From NCBI RefSeq assembly GCF_040581415.1, contig NZ_CP114014.1, forward strand, positions 5,456,001-5,520,000: a stretch of 64,000 nucleotides of DNA. Direction: 5' to 3'. Numbering within the stretch: position 1 is the stretch's first letter; each line of letters opens with the position of its first letter. The translations under genes were made by a program, and so were the position numbers. The notes under the pieces were generated by a model. It ran no database searches. It was not told where the DNA came from and saw only the letters and a list, made by a program, of their open reading frames with translations. This document shows positions 7,246 to 14,890 of the stretch, one piece after another. The DNA is from Paraconexibacter sp040581415 (GTDB lineage: Bacteria; Actinomycetota; Thermoleophilia; Solirubrobacterales; Solirubrobacteraceae).

Positions 7246-8567
7246 TGTCCCGCCACCAGCCCCACACCGATCACGACCTGGACCCGACGATCGCCGCCGA
7301 GCTCGACGCGCTCGAGGCCGCCCTCGCCGGCACGCCGTCCGCCGACCCTGAGCTGCTCGCGCTCGTCGCCGCCGTTCGCGAGGACGCCGTCCCGCCCACC
7401 ATGGCCTTCCGCCAGGACCTCGACGAGCAGGTCGCCGCCGGGTTTCCCCGGCGGCGCAGCGCCCGGTCCGTCCCCACCTGGCTGTGGGCACGCCGTGCGA
7501 TCGCGGGTCCCGCCGCCGCGGTCGCCGCGTCGGCGCTGATCGCGCTGGTCGTGGTCGCGGGCGGGAGCGACAACGGGACGGTGTCGTCGCTGTCCGCACG
7601 GCAGGACAGCACCGTGTCGGAGACCGAGTCCTCTGCCGCCGCCACGACCGCCACGTCGGCACCGTCGACGTCCGCTCCCGGCGATTCGGCGGGTGGCGGC
7701 ACGGCGGCCGACAGCGACGCCTTCTCCGAGCCCCAGGCCAATCAGCTCAAGCCCGGCACAGCGGGCGAGGACGCCGCTCGCCAGTCCGCTCCGTCACCGT
7801 CGACCGTCGCCCCGAGCGCCGGCGTGGCGGTCCCGCCGAGCGCCCCGAAGCCGGTCGTCCCCGGCCGCGACCGCAAGGTCGAGCGCTCCACCCAGCTGGC
7901 GCTGCGGACCAACGCCCGCAGCCTGCAGCGCGTGTCCGACGGCGTCGTCCGTGTGACGCAGACCGCCGGCGGCGTGGTGCAGCAGTCGAGCGTCGACGCG
8001 ACGGACCGCGGCGGCACCTCGGACTTCACGCTCACCGTCCCCTCGGGGAAGGCCGACCTCGTCGTGACGCGGCTGAGCAAGCTCGCCCACGTCGCCTCCA
8101 TGAGCCAGGCCACGAACGACATCACCGCCGGGTTCGTCAACTTCGAGGACCAGCTCAGCGACGCCCGTGCCGAGCGCGCGGCGCTGCTCAAGGCCCTGAA
8201 GGGCGCGAAGACCGAGGAGGGGATCGCGCGCCTGAAGTCCCGCATCGTGGCCAACCGCGACGAGATCGCCCGCCTCAAGGGCCAGCTCGCCGGCCTGAAG
8301 AACCGCGCGGACAACGTCACGCTCTCGGTCACCGTGACCGCCAGCGGCGGCGCCGTGCCGAAGTCCGACAACGGCGAGGACGAGGGCGGCGCCTGGTCGC
8401 CCGCCGACGCTGCGGGCGACGCGCTCCGCGTCCTCGAGGTCGCGGCCGGCGTGATGCTCATCGCCCTCGCGGTGATGGTCCCGCTCGGCGTGATCACGCT
8501 TCCGGCCTGGTTCGGAGCCCGCGCCGCCCGGCGGCGCCGTCGCGAGCAGGCCCTCGACCCGGCCTGA
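7245..8567 (+). CDS. Membrane DUF4349 protein, probable anti-sigma/sensor partner
   Basis: This 440-residue protein is translationally coupled (TGATG) to the ECF sigma gene. Residues 1-85 are cytoplasmic and acidic, like short anti-sigma N-termini (PTIAAELDALEAALAG). A transmembrane helix lies at about 87-108 (AAVAASALIALVVVAG). A long Ser/Thr/Ala-rich linker follows, then the DUF4349 domain at about 205-370 with a coiled coil (LLKALKGAKTEEGIARLKS). A second transmembrane helix near 395-425 leads to a basic cytoplasmic tail. DUF4349 is an extracytoplasmic domain of unknown function. Gene order and topology suggest it holds the sigma factor and senses an envelope signal; that role is inference. 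Confidence 0.75.
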   Translation: MSRHQPHTDHDLDPTIAAELDALEAALAGTPSADPELLALVAAVREDAVPPTMAFRQDLDEQVAAGFPRRRSARSVPTWLWARRAIAGPAAAVAASALIALVVVAGGSDNGTVSSLSARQDSTVSETESSAAATTATSAPSTSAPGDSAGGGTAADSDAFSEPQANQLKPGTAGEDAARQSAPSPSTVAPSAGVAVPPSAPKPVVPGRDRKVERSTQLALRTNARSLQRVSDGVVRVTQTAGGVVQQSSVDATDRGGTSDFTLTVPSGKADLVVTRLSKLAHVASMSQATNDITAGFVNFEDQLSDARAERAALLKALKGAKTEEGIARLKSRIVANRDEIARLKGQLAGLKNRADNVTLSVTVTASGGAVPKSDNGEDEGGAWSPADAAGDALRVLEVAAGVMLIALAVMVPLGVITLPAWFGARAARRRRREQALDPA

Positions 8568-8597
8568 TCGCCAGGCGCGCCGCATCTACCGCACCCC

Positions 8598-8624
8598 GGC
8601 CCCGGGAACCACGTTCCCGGGGCC
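8598..8624 (+). terminator. Perfect 12-bp hairpin after the DUF4349 gene
   Basis: GGCCCCGGGAAC at 8598-8609 pairs perfectly with GTTCCCGGGGCC at 8613-8624 across a CAC loop. It lies 30 bp after the DUF4349 stop and ahead of the Crp/Fnr gene. No T-tract follows, as is usual for terminators in this genome. Confidence 0.7.
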
Positions 8625-8644
8625 TGACGGCGCGGCCGGTGTGG

Positions 8645-8650
8645 TAGGAA
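8645..8650 (+). promoter_or_regulatory. -10-like box for leaderless crp-family mRNA
   Basis: TAGGAA ends 7 nt before the GTG at 8658, with no Shine-Dalgarno complementarity at normal spacing. The transcript is likely to start at the GTG. Confidence 0.5.
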
Positions 8651-8657
8651 GAGGGCT

Positions 8658-9356
8658 GTGGGATCGGGTGACACGACAGAAGCCAGCGCGCTGCTGGCCA
8701 AGGTGCCGGTGTTCGAGGCGCTCGAGCCGGACGACCTGGACCGCGTCGCCCGTGTCGCCGTCGCGCGCCGCTTCGCCACCCAGCAGGTGATCTTCCGCGA
8801 GGGCGACACGAGCGACACCTGCTACGTCGTGCGCTCCGGCCACGCCCGTGCCGTCCGCGAGCACACCGACGGCCGCGCGATCGCGCTCGCGCACTTCGGC
8901 CCGGGCGACATCTTCGGCGAGCTCGCGATGTTCGACGACGAGCGCCGGTCGGCGACGGTCGAGACGCTCGACGACGTCGACGCGATCGCGATCGCCGGCC
9001 AGGACATGCGCCGGCTGCTGCGCGACCACCCCGACATCGCGGTCAAGCTCGTCATCGCGCTCGGCCGCCGGATGCGCGAGGCCAACGAGCGCCTCACCCG
9101 CCAGTCGTTCCAGACCGTCCAGAGCCGTGTCGCCGGGGTCCTCGGCCAGCTCGTCGAGCAGGCCCGTGCGGAAGGGGCGGAGGACCGCGACGTCCTCGTC
9201 ACCATCACGCAGGCCGACATCGCGCAGCTCGCCGGCTCCAGCCGGGAATCCGCCAGCCGCTTCCTCGCCGTCCTCGAGCGGGCGAACGTCGTCACCCAGG
9301 GACGTGGCCGCATCACCGTGCACGACCCGGCGGCGCTCGCGAACTACATCTACTGA
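8658..9356 (+). CDS. Crp/Fnr family transcriptional regulator
   Basis: This 232-residue regulator has an N-terminal cyclic-nucleotide-binding-like beta barrel (about 12-125). It shows VIFREGDTSDTCYVVRSGHA and the FGPGDIFGELAMFDDERRSA phosphate-binding cassette with G-E-L-A and the Arg-Ser pair seen in cAMP-binding members. A long dimer helix follows (about 130-165), then a winged HTH (about 165-225) with ITQADIAQLAGSSRESASRFL. No FNR-type cysteine cluster is present. The intact GEL-A...RS cassette makes cAMP a reasonable ligand, as in mycobacterial Crp, but this is not proved. Its TGA overlaps the ATG of the downstream Nudix gene. Confidence 0.87.
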   Translation: MGSGDTTEASALLAKVPVFEALEPDDLDRVARVAVARRFATQQVIFREGDTSDTCYVVRSGHARAVREHTDGRAIALAHFGPGDIFGELAMFDDERRSATVETLDDVDAIAIAGQDMRRLLRDHPDIAVKLVIALGRRMREANERLTRQSFQTVQSRVAGVLGQLVEQARAEGAEDRDVLVTITQADIAQLAGSSRESASRFLAVLERANVVTQGRGRITVHDPAALANYIY

Positions 9357-9826
9357 TGGCGGCGTCCCGCGCAGCGGAACCCGAGTTCTCGGCGGGCGGC
9401 GTCGTCCTCCGGGACGACCCCGCGGCCGCGGGCGGCAAGGGGCCGTTCCGGTGCGTCGTGATCGTCCCCACGCGCCGGGCCGCCGACGGCAGCAAGGTCC
9501 TGGCCCTGCCGAAGGGGCACCCGGACCCCGGGGAGAGCGCCCTCGACGGCGCCCTGCGCGAGGTCCGCGAGGAGGCCGGCATCGTCGCGGAGCTGATCGC
9601 CGAGCTCGGGGACGTCCGGTATTTCTACATGCGCGACGGGCGGCGGATCGCCAAGGTCGTGCGGTTCTTCCTGATGCGCGCGGCGTCCGGCGACATCGCC
9701 GACCACGACCACGAGGTCGAGGCTGCGCGCTGGGTCACGCTCGAGGAGGCGGCGGCCAGCCTCAGCTACGCCGGTGAGCGCGAAGTCGTCCGCAAGGCAC
9801 TGTTGTACCTGCAGCCAAACGGATAG
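9356..9826 (+). CDS. Nudix hydrolase
   Basis: This 156-residue Nudix protein begins at an ATG overlapping the Crp/Fnr stop (TGATG). The box is GHPDPGESALDGALREVREE followed by AGI, with the preceding LPKG found in diadenosine polyphosphate and 8-oxo-nucleotide hydrolases. The N-terminal EFSAGGVVLRDD strand and C-terminal ARWVTLEEAAASLSYAGER are typical. Substrate is not determinable. Coupling to a Crp-family regulator and to a following ASCH protein suggests a small operon. Confidence 0.82.
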   Translation: MAASRAAEPEFSAGGVVLRDDPAAAGGKGPFRCVVIVPTRRAADGSKVLALPKGHPDPGESALDGALREVREEAGIVAELIAELGDVRYFYMRDGRRIAKVVRFFLMRAASGDIADHDHEVEAARWVTLEEAAASLSYAGEREVVRKALLYLQPNG

Positions 9827-9838
9827 GGTCCGCTCCAC

Positions 9839-10237
9839 ATGCAGGTGCTGAACTTCTACTCGACGATCTTCGCGGACCAGCTCAAGCGTGGCCGCAAGAC
9901 GGCCACGATCCGCCTTGGCGACAAGTCGCACAAGTACAAGAAGAACCAGGCGGTGCTGGTCACGATCGGCTATCAGCACTCGCCCCGGGAGAAGATCTTC
10001 GACGCGGTCATCGACCAGGTCGAGGTCAAGCGCGTCCGGGACCTCTCCCCGCGCGACATCGAGCACGACAACCCGGAGTTTCGGCGCGTCGAGGAGATGA
10101 TCCACTTCCTCGAGCAGATCTACGGCAAGTCCGTGACGCTCGACGACCTCGTCACCGTGGTCCGCTTCTCGCAGATCATCGACAACCCGCCGACGGTCAC
10201 CGAGCGCCTGCGCGGGATCGGCGGCGCCCAGAACTAG
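9839..10237 (+). CDS. ASCH-domain protein
   Basis: This 132-residue protein has the small beta-barrel ASCH/PUA-like fold, a putative RNA-binding domain. The N-terminal NFYSTIFADQLKRGRKTATIRLGD has the FADQLKxGxKTxTIRLGD signature seen in this family. VLVTIGY and IDQVEVKRVRDLSP follow. Role is unknown; related domains bind RNA or modified nucleotides. It lies 12 bp after the Nudix gene, so it is probably in the same operon. The convergent lipase gene shares the palindrome CTAG at 10234-10237, so both stop codons overlap. Confidence 0.75.
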   Translation: MQVLNFYSTIFADQLKRGRKTATIRLGDKSHKYKKNQAVLVTIGYQHSPREKIFDAVIDQVEVKRVRDLSPRDIEHDNPEFRRVEEMIHFLEQIYGKSVTLDDLVTVVRFSQIIDNPPTVTERLRGIGGAQN

Positions 10238-11289
10238 CCGGACGCCCGACTGCGTCGGGGTTCGGCCGGGAGAAGCGACTTCGTCGCTCTCCCCGCCCGC
10301 GGGCAGACTCGCCTGTCGGCGTAGCAGCGCAGCGGCGGCTCGGTCAGCGTCGCCGGGACCTTGCCCGCACCCTGCGCGGCGGACGCCGCCGCCAGGACGC
10401 CACCGAGGTAGTCCATCCCGGGGATCAGCGGCTGCGCGCAGCCGGCCTTCCCCACCCGCCGCGAGTCGGCAGGCCCGTCGTGCGTCAGCGCGTCCGCGGT
10501 GAGCGCATAGGCGACCGGGCTGAGCGTCGGGGTGAAGACGTGGCTGAAGGGGTCCTGCGCGCAGATGTCCTGGGTGATCACGTTGACGATCCGGCCCCGC
10601 CCGGTGGTGAGCGCGCCGGAGGTGATCGGCTGGACGGTCTCGTCGTGACGCGTGGAGATCGTCGTGTAGTCGATGCCGGCGAACGTCTCCGCCCCTGCGT
10701 TCAGACGGGTGATGAAGCGCGAGTGGGCCAGCTGCTGTCGCAGGGCGGGGACGCATGCCCCCGGGCAGGCGTTCGCGGTCGTCCCGTGGTTCGACGGGAC
10801 GATGCCCACGAGCTCGCCGACCAGCTTGCGCGTCGACGGCCAGAACCGCAGCATCCAGCGCGGCAGCATCCCGCCCTGGCTCCCGCCGACGATCGCGATC
10901 CGCCGGCCGCCGGACCGCGCCGCGAGCGCCCGCGTCGCCGCGACGACGTACTCGACGTTGTCCTGCAGGTCGCCCGACGCACGGGACGGGATCTCGATCG
11001 CGCACCAGGGGATCCCGAGGCGGTCGAGCGCCGGCACGTAGCCCCAGCTCCAGCTCTCCGAGCGCGTCACGTTCGTGCCGTGCACCAGGAGGACGGGCGG
11101 ATGGCGACTGCGGGCGGCGTCGCCGTGGCACTGTTGGGCGGCGGCCAGCCTCACGGCCGGCGCGCGCAGCGCCGGCTCAACGGCGGCCTTCGCCGCCGCG
11201 GCCGCGGCGGGTGTTGCGAGCATCGCCGCCGCGACGCACGCCGTCGTGATCGGACGCCGCAATACGGATCGCGCACCTGCCAGGCCCAT
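10234..11289 (-). CDS. Secreted lipase/esterase (alpha/beta hydrolase)
   Basis: This 351-residue secreted hydrolase has a signal peptide (GARSVLRRP then an Ala/Val-rich core ending AAAAAAKA). The alpha/beta-hydrolase motifs are PPVLLVHGTNV (oxyanion region), IVGGSQGGMLPRW (GxSxG nucleophile), a later Asp in VITQDICAQDP, and His in ADALTHDGPAD. The four or more cysteines suggest disulfides in the mature enzyme. The profile resembles actinobacterial lipases distantly related to the CALB-type fold. The ATG at 11289 is preferred; an in-frame GTG at 11307 is also possible. The last codons overlap the convergent ASCH gene, and a strong hairpin (10269-10292) lies inside its 3' end. Confidence 0.78.
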   Translation of the reverse strand: MGLAGARSVLRRPITTACVAAAMLATPAAAAAAKAAVEPALRAPAVRLAAAQQCHGDAARSRHPPVLLVHGTNVTRSESWSWGYVPALDRLGIPWCAIEIPSRASGDLQDNVEYVVAATRALAARSGGRRIAIVGGSQGGMLPRWMLRFWPSTRKLVGELVGIVPSNHGTTANACPGACVPALRQQLAHSRFITRLNAGAETFAGIDYTTISTRHDETVQPITSGALTTGRGRIVNVITQDICAQDPFSHVFTPTLSPVAYALTADALTHDGPADSRRVGKAGCAQPLIPGMDYLGGVLAAASAAQGAGKVPATLTEPPLRCYADRRVCPRAGRATKSLLPAEPRRSRASG

Positions 11290-11397
11290 GAACACGGATG
11301 TTCGCACGATTCGCGACGACTCGTTTCTGCCTGCACACGGCCGTTTTCACCGGGTCATCACCGGATCGGCTGTCCGCTCTCCTACACTGGTCACCAG

Positions 11398-11424
11398 CTG
11401 GCACTCTCGCGTAGGGAGTGCCAA
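11398..11424 (+). promoter_or_regulatory. CIRCE operator, upstream copy (HrcA site)
   Basis: CTGGCACTC (11398-11406), a 9-bp spacer, then GAGTGCCAA (11416-11424) form the CIRCE inverted repeat, in the standard 9-9-9 layout. It lies just upstream of the -35 of groES. HrcA is expected to bind here; no hrcA gene is in the window. Confidence 0.9.
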
Positions 11425-11430
11425 CGCCGG

Positions 11431-11459
11431 TTGACATCTGCGTGGACCACACGTAGATT
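11431..11459 (+). promoter_or_regulatory. groESL sigma-A promoter
   Basis: A consensus -35 TTGACA (11431-11436) and a -10 TAGATT (11454-11459) are separated by 17 bp. Transcription should begin near 11466, just before the second CIRCE. This is the strongest housekeeping promoter visible in the window. Confidence 0.85.
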
Positions 11460-11468
11460 CGACAGACG

Positions 11469-11495
11469 TTGGCACTCGCGCCCGTCGAGTGCCAG
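11469..11495 (+). promoter_or_regulatory. CIRCE operator, downstream copy (HrcA site)
   Basis: TTGGCACTC (11469-11477), 9 bp, GAGTGCCAG (11487-11495). This copy overlaps the start of the transcript, so HrcA bound here and at the upstream copy would bracket the promoter. Confidence 0.9.
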
Positions 11496-11532
11496 ATCGA
11501 TTCGCACCCATTCCGACGGAGGTAGTTCCTAC

Positions 11533-11826
11533 ATGAACCTCAAGCCCCTCGGCGATCGTCTGATCGTCAAGGCCATCGAAGAGGAGCAGACGACCGCGAG
11601 CGGTCTCGTCCTCCCCGACACGGCCAAGGAGAAGCCGCAGAAGGGCAAGGTCCTCGCCGCGGGCGACGGCCGCTGGGACGAAGACGGCGAGAAGCGCATC
11701 CCCCTCGATGTCGCCGCCGGCGACACCGTCCTGTACTCCAAGTACGGCGGCACCGAGATCAAGGTCGACGGCGAGGACCTCCTGGTCCTCCGCGAGTCCG
11801 ACGTCCTCGCCAAGATCGACGACTGA
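11533..11826 (+). CDS. groES: Co-chaperonin GroES
   Basis: This 97-residue GroES caps the GroEL ring. MNLKPLGDRLIVKAIEEEQT is the conserved N-terminal strand. The mobile loop is TTASGLVLPDTAKEKPQKG, followed by GKVLAAGDG and VLYSKYGGTEIKVDGEDLL. A clear GGAGG (11518-11522) precedes the ATG. The gene is first in the groES-groEL operon behind the CIRCE-flanked promoter. Length and sequence are normal. Confidence 0.97.
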   Translation: MNLKPLGDRLIVKAIEEEQTTASGLVLPDTAKEKPQKGKVLAAGDGRWDEDGEKRIPLDVAAGDTVLYSKYGGTEIKVDGEDLLVLRESDVLAKIDD

Positions 11827-11844
11827 ACCAAAGGAACTTAGAAC

Positions 11845-13464
11845 ATGGCTCATAAGGAACTGAAGTACGGCGCGGAGGCTCGCGCCTCCCTCGAGGCCGG
11901 CGTCGACGCCGTCGCGAACGCCGTCAAGGTCACGCTTGGCCCCAAGGGCCGCTACGTCGTCCTGGACAAGAAGTTCGGCGCCCCCACGATCACGAACGAC
12001 GGCGTCACCATCGCCCGTGAGATCGAGGTCGAGGACGTCTTCCAGAACCAGGGCGCGCAGCTCGTCCGCGAGGTCGCCACGGCGACCAACGACGTCGCCG
12101 GCGACGGCACCACGACGGCCACGGTCCTCGCCCAGGCGATCGTCCGCCAGGGTCTGAAGAACGTTGCCGCGGGTGCCAACCCGCTCGCGCTCAAGCGCGG
12201 CATCGAGAAGGCCGTCGACGAGGTCGTCGCCGCCATCGCCAAGCAGTCCAAGGAGATCTCCTCCAAGGACCAGATCGCTCGCGTCGCGACGATCTCCGCC
12301 GGTGATGAGGACATCGGAGACGTCATCGCCGACGCCATCGACAAGGTCGGCAAGGACGGCGTCGTGAACGTCGAGGAGGGCCAGACGTTCGGCATGGACC
12401 TCGAGTTCACCGAGGGCATGCAGTTCGACAAGGGCTACATCTCGCCCTACATGGTCACCGACCAGGAGCGCATGGAGGCGACGCTCGAGGACCCGTACAT
12501 CCTCATCGCCAACTCGAAGATCGGCGCCGTCCGCGACGTGCTCCCCGTGCTCGAGGCCGTCATCCAGTCCGGCAAGCCGCTGCTGATCATCGCCGAGGAC
12601 GTCGAGGGCGAGGCCCTCGCGACGCTCGTCGTGAACAAGCTGCGTGGCACCTTCACCGGTGTCGCCGTCAAGGCGCCGGGCTTCGGCGACCGTCGTAAGC
12701 GCATGCTCGAGGACATCGCGATCCTCACCGGCGGCGAGGTCATCACCGAGGACATGGGCCTCAAGCTGGAGAACACCACGGTGTCGCAGCTCGGCCGTGC
12801 CCGTCGCGTCGTCGTGTCCAAGGACACGACCACGATCGTCGACGGCAACGGCGAGGCCGCGGCCATCAAGGGCCGCATCAACCAGATCAAGGCCGAGGTC
12901 GAGAACACCGACTCCGACTTCGATCGGGAGAAGCTGCAGGAGCGCCTCGCGAAGCTCTCCGGCGGTGTCGCGGTCGTCAAGGTCGGCGCCGCCACCGAGA
13001 CGGAGATGAAGGAGAAGAAGCACCGTGTCGAGGACGCCCTCCAGGCGACCCGCGCGGCGCTGGAAGAGGGCATCGTCCCCGGCGGTGGCGTGACGCTGCT
13101 GCGCACGGCCGACGCCATCGACCCCGAGACGTACGAGGGTGACGAGAAGACGGGCGCGAAGATCATCAAGCGCGCGCTCGAGGAGCCGCTCCGTCAGATC
13201 GCCGAGAACGCCGGCCTCGAGGGCTCGGTCGTCGTCAACGACGTCCGCAAATCCAAGAAGGGCAACGGCCTCAACGCGGCCGACGGCACGATCATCGACC
13301 TCGTCGCGGCCGGGATCATCGATCCCGCCATGGTGACGCGCTCTGCCCTGCAGAACGCGGCGTCGATCGCGAAGAACATCCTGACCACCGAGGCCATCGT
13401 CTGCGAGATCGAGGACGAGGGTTCGGGCGGCGGCGGCATGCCGGACATGTCCGGGATGATGTAG
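11845..13464 (+). CDS. groEL: Chaperonin GroEL
   Basis: This 539-residue chaperonin forms the double-ring folding chamber. Diagnostic motifs are VTLGPKGRYVVLDKKFG, DGTTTATVLAQAI (ATP binding), GDEDIGDVIADA, and the apical-domain FDKGYISPYMV. It ends in a Gly-rich tail with MPDMSGMM, the GGM-type C-terminus of foldase GroELs rather than the His-rich tails of some actinobacterial paralogues. The start is ATG 11845 with AAGGAA (11831-11836), 18 bp after groES. The operon ends at a three-hairpin terminator. Confidence 0.97.
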   Translation: MAHKELKYGAEARASLEAGVDAVANAVKVTLGPKGRYVVLDKKFGAPTITNDGVTIAREIEVEDVFQNQGAQLVREVATATNDVAGDGTTTATVLAQAIVRQGLKNVAAGANPLALKRGIEKAVDEVVAAIAKQSKEISSKDQIARVATISAGDEDIGDVIADAIDKVGKDGVVNVEEGQTFGMDLEFTEGMQFDKGYISPYMVTDQERMEATLEDPYILIANSKIGAVRDVLPVLEAVIQSGKPLLIIAEDVEGEALATLVVNKLRGTFTGVAVKAPGFGDRRKRMLEDIAILTGGEVITEDMGLKLENTTVSQLGRARRVVVSKDTTTIVDGNGEAAAIKGRINQIKAEVENTDSDFDREKLQERLAKLSGGVAVVKVGAATETEMKEKKHRVEDALQATRAALEEGIVPGGGVTLLRTADAIDPETYEGDEKTGAKIIKRALEEPLRQIAENAGLEGSVVVNDVRKSKKGNGLNAADGTIIDLVAAGIIDPAMVTRSALQNAASIAKNILTTEAIVCEIEDEGSGGGGMPDMSGMM

Positions 13465-13470
13465 GCCTCA

Positions 13471-13588
13471 AGGCCCGACTTCGTCGGGCCTAGAGCCTTG
13501 GGAGTACGGCAGCAACCGACTTCGTCGGCCGCCACCGTACTCCCGCTGCTCGATGCTTCGTGCGAGGGGCCCCAGAAGGGGCCCTTCG
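13471..13588 (+). terminator. Three consecutive hairpins after groEL
   Basis: Hairpin 1 is AGGCCCGAC / GTCGGGCCT (13471-13491, TTC loop). Hairpin 2 is a long nested structure: GGGAGTACGG (13500-13509) pairs with CCGTACTCCC (13535-13544) around an inner CCGAC-TTC-GTCGG (13516-13528). Hairpin 3 is an 11-bp stem with one G-U pair (13563-13573 with 13578-13588, loop AGAA). There is no T-tract. Together they probably insulate the highly expressed groESL operon from the DUF445 gene. Confidence 0.8.
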
Positions 13589-13617
13589 TGCGTTCTCGGG
13601 CATGATCAGCGGTCCTG

Positions 13618-14880
13618 ATGTCCGCCAACGTTCCCCTGATCACCACCGACCCCGGCGCCGACGAGGCCCGCCGGCGCGGGCTGCGACGTATGCGCGCGGT
13701 CGCCGGCGCGCTGCTCGGGTTCGCCGCCGTCGTCTACGTCGCCACCCACGACCAGGACGGCGCGCTCGGCTTCGTCAACGCCGCTGCCGAGGCCTCCATG
13801 GTCGGCGCGATCGCCGACTGGTTCGCCGTGACCGCGCTTTTCCGGCGGCCGCTCGGACTGCCGATCCCGCACACCGGCCTGATCCCGCGGCGCAAGGACG
13901 AGCTCGCCAAGGGCCTGGAGGAGTTCGTCGCCGGCAACTTCCTGCAGGAGGACGTCGTCCGCGAGCGGGTGGGCGCAGCGAACGTCGTCCTGCGCCTCGG
14001 CGTCTGGCTGGCCGACGAGCCGCACGCACGCCGCGTCGTGGACGAGGTCGCCGACGTCGCGCAGGCCGTCCTGCGGCGGGTGCGCGACGAGCACATCGAG
14101 GGGCTGTTCAACGAGGCGTTCCTGCCGCGCTTCCGCGACGAGCCGGTGTCGCCGGTCCTGGGCACGGTGCTCTCCGAAGTGGTCCGCGACGACCTGCACC
14201 ACGGGCTCGTCGACCTCACGCTCGAGGAGCTGCTGCGCTGGCTCGAGCACAACCGGCGCACGTTCATGGAGGTCCTGGCCGAGCGCGCGCCGTGGTGGGC
14301 GCCCGAGAGCCTGAACGAGCGCGTCACGGCGCGTGCCCACGTCGAGGCCGTCGAATGGCTGCGCGACATCCGCGCCGACCAGGGCCACCACGCCCGCCGC
14401 GCGCTCGACTCGATGCTGGAGCAGCTCGCGCACGACCTGCTCGAGGACCCGGACACCCAGGAGCGGGCCGAGCGCTTCAAGATCCGCGTCCTGGAGCACC
14501 CGCAGATGCTGGCCTCCGGGATCTCGCTGTGGAACGCCCTGCGCGGGGCGCTGCTCGAGGCGCTCGCGGACGGGGACGGCGCGGTGCGCGCGCGGATGGT
14601 CCAGGAGACCATGTCCGCCGGCCGTCGCCTGCAGGCGGACGAAGCGCTGCGCGACCGCCTGAACGGCCTGCTGGCCGACGCCGTCGTCTTCGGCGTCTCG
14701 CGCTACGGCGAGGAGATCACCGCGGTCATCTCCCACACGATCGCCCGCTGGGACGGCGCCGAGGCCGCGCGGCGGATCGAGCTGCACGTCGGGCGCGACC
14801 TGCAGTTCATCCGCATCAACGGCACCCTCGTCGGTGGTCTCGTGGGCCTGCTGATCCACGCGGTCTCGGTCTCGGCGTAG
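13618..14880 (+). CDS. DUF445 family membrane-associated protein
   Basis: This 420-residue protein has the DUF445 signature. The N-terminal transmembrane helix is ALLGFAAVVYVAT, followed by EASMVGAIADWFAVTALFRRPLGLPIPHTGLIP and the RRKDELAKGLEEFV segment. A long amphipathic helical body and a C-terminal hydrophobic stretch (GGLVGLLIHAVSV) complete the family layout. DUF445 proteins (YjiN type) are membrane proteins of unknown function. The ATG at 13618 follows the groEL terminators. The final TAG doubles as part of the -10-like hexamer of the next gene (TAGCCT, 14878-14883). Confidence 0.82.
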   Translation: MSANVPLITTDPGADEARRRGLRRMRAVAGALLGFAAVVYVATHDQDGALGFVNAAAEASMVGAIADWFAVTALFRRPLGLPIPHTGLIPRRKDELAKGLEEFVAGNFLQEDVVRERVGAANVVLRLGVWLADEPHARRVVDEVADVAQAVLRRVRDEHIEGLFNEAFLPRFRDEPVSPVLGTVLSEVVRDDLHHGLVDLTLEELLRWLEHNRRTFMEVLAERAPWWAPESLNERVTARAHVEAVEWLRDIRADQGHHARRALDSMLEQLAHDLLEDPDTQERAERFKIRVLEHPQMLASGISLWNALRGALLEALADGDGAVRARMVQETMSAGRRLQADEALRDRLNGLLADAVVFGVSRYGEEITAVISHTIARWDGAEAARRIELHVGRDLQFIRINGTLVGGLVGLLIHAVSVSA

Positions 14881-14883
14881 CCT
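14878..14883 (+). promoter_or_regulatory. -10-like box for leaderless MOSC mRNA
   Basis: TAGCCT, whose first three bases are the stop codon of the DUF445 gene, ends 7 nt before the ATG at 14891. The spacing matches the other leaderless candidates in this window. Confidence 0.45.
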
Positions 14884-14890
14884 GTCCCGG

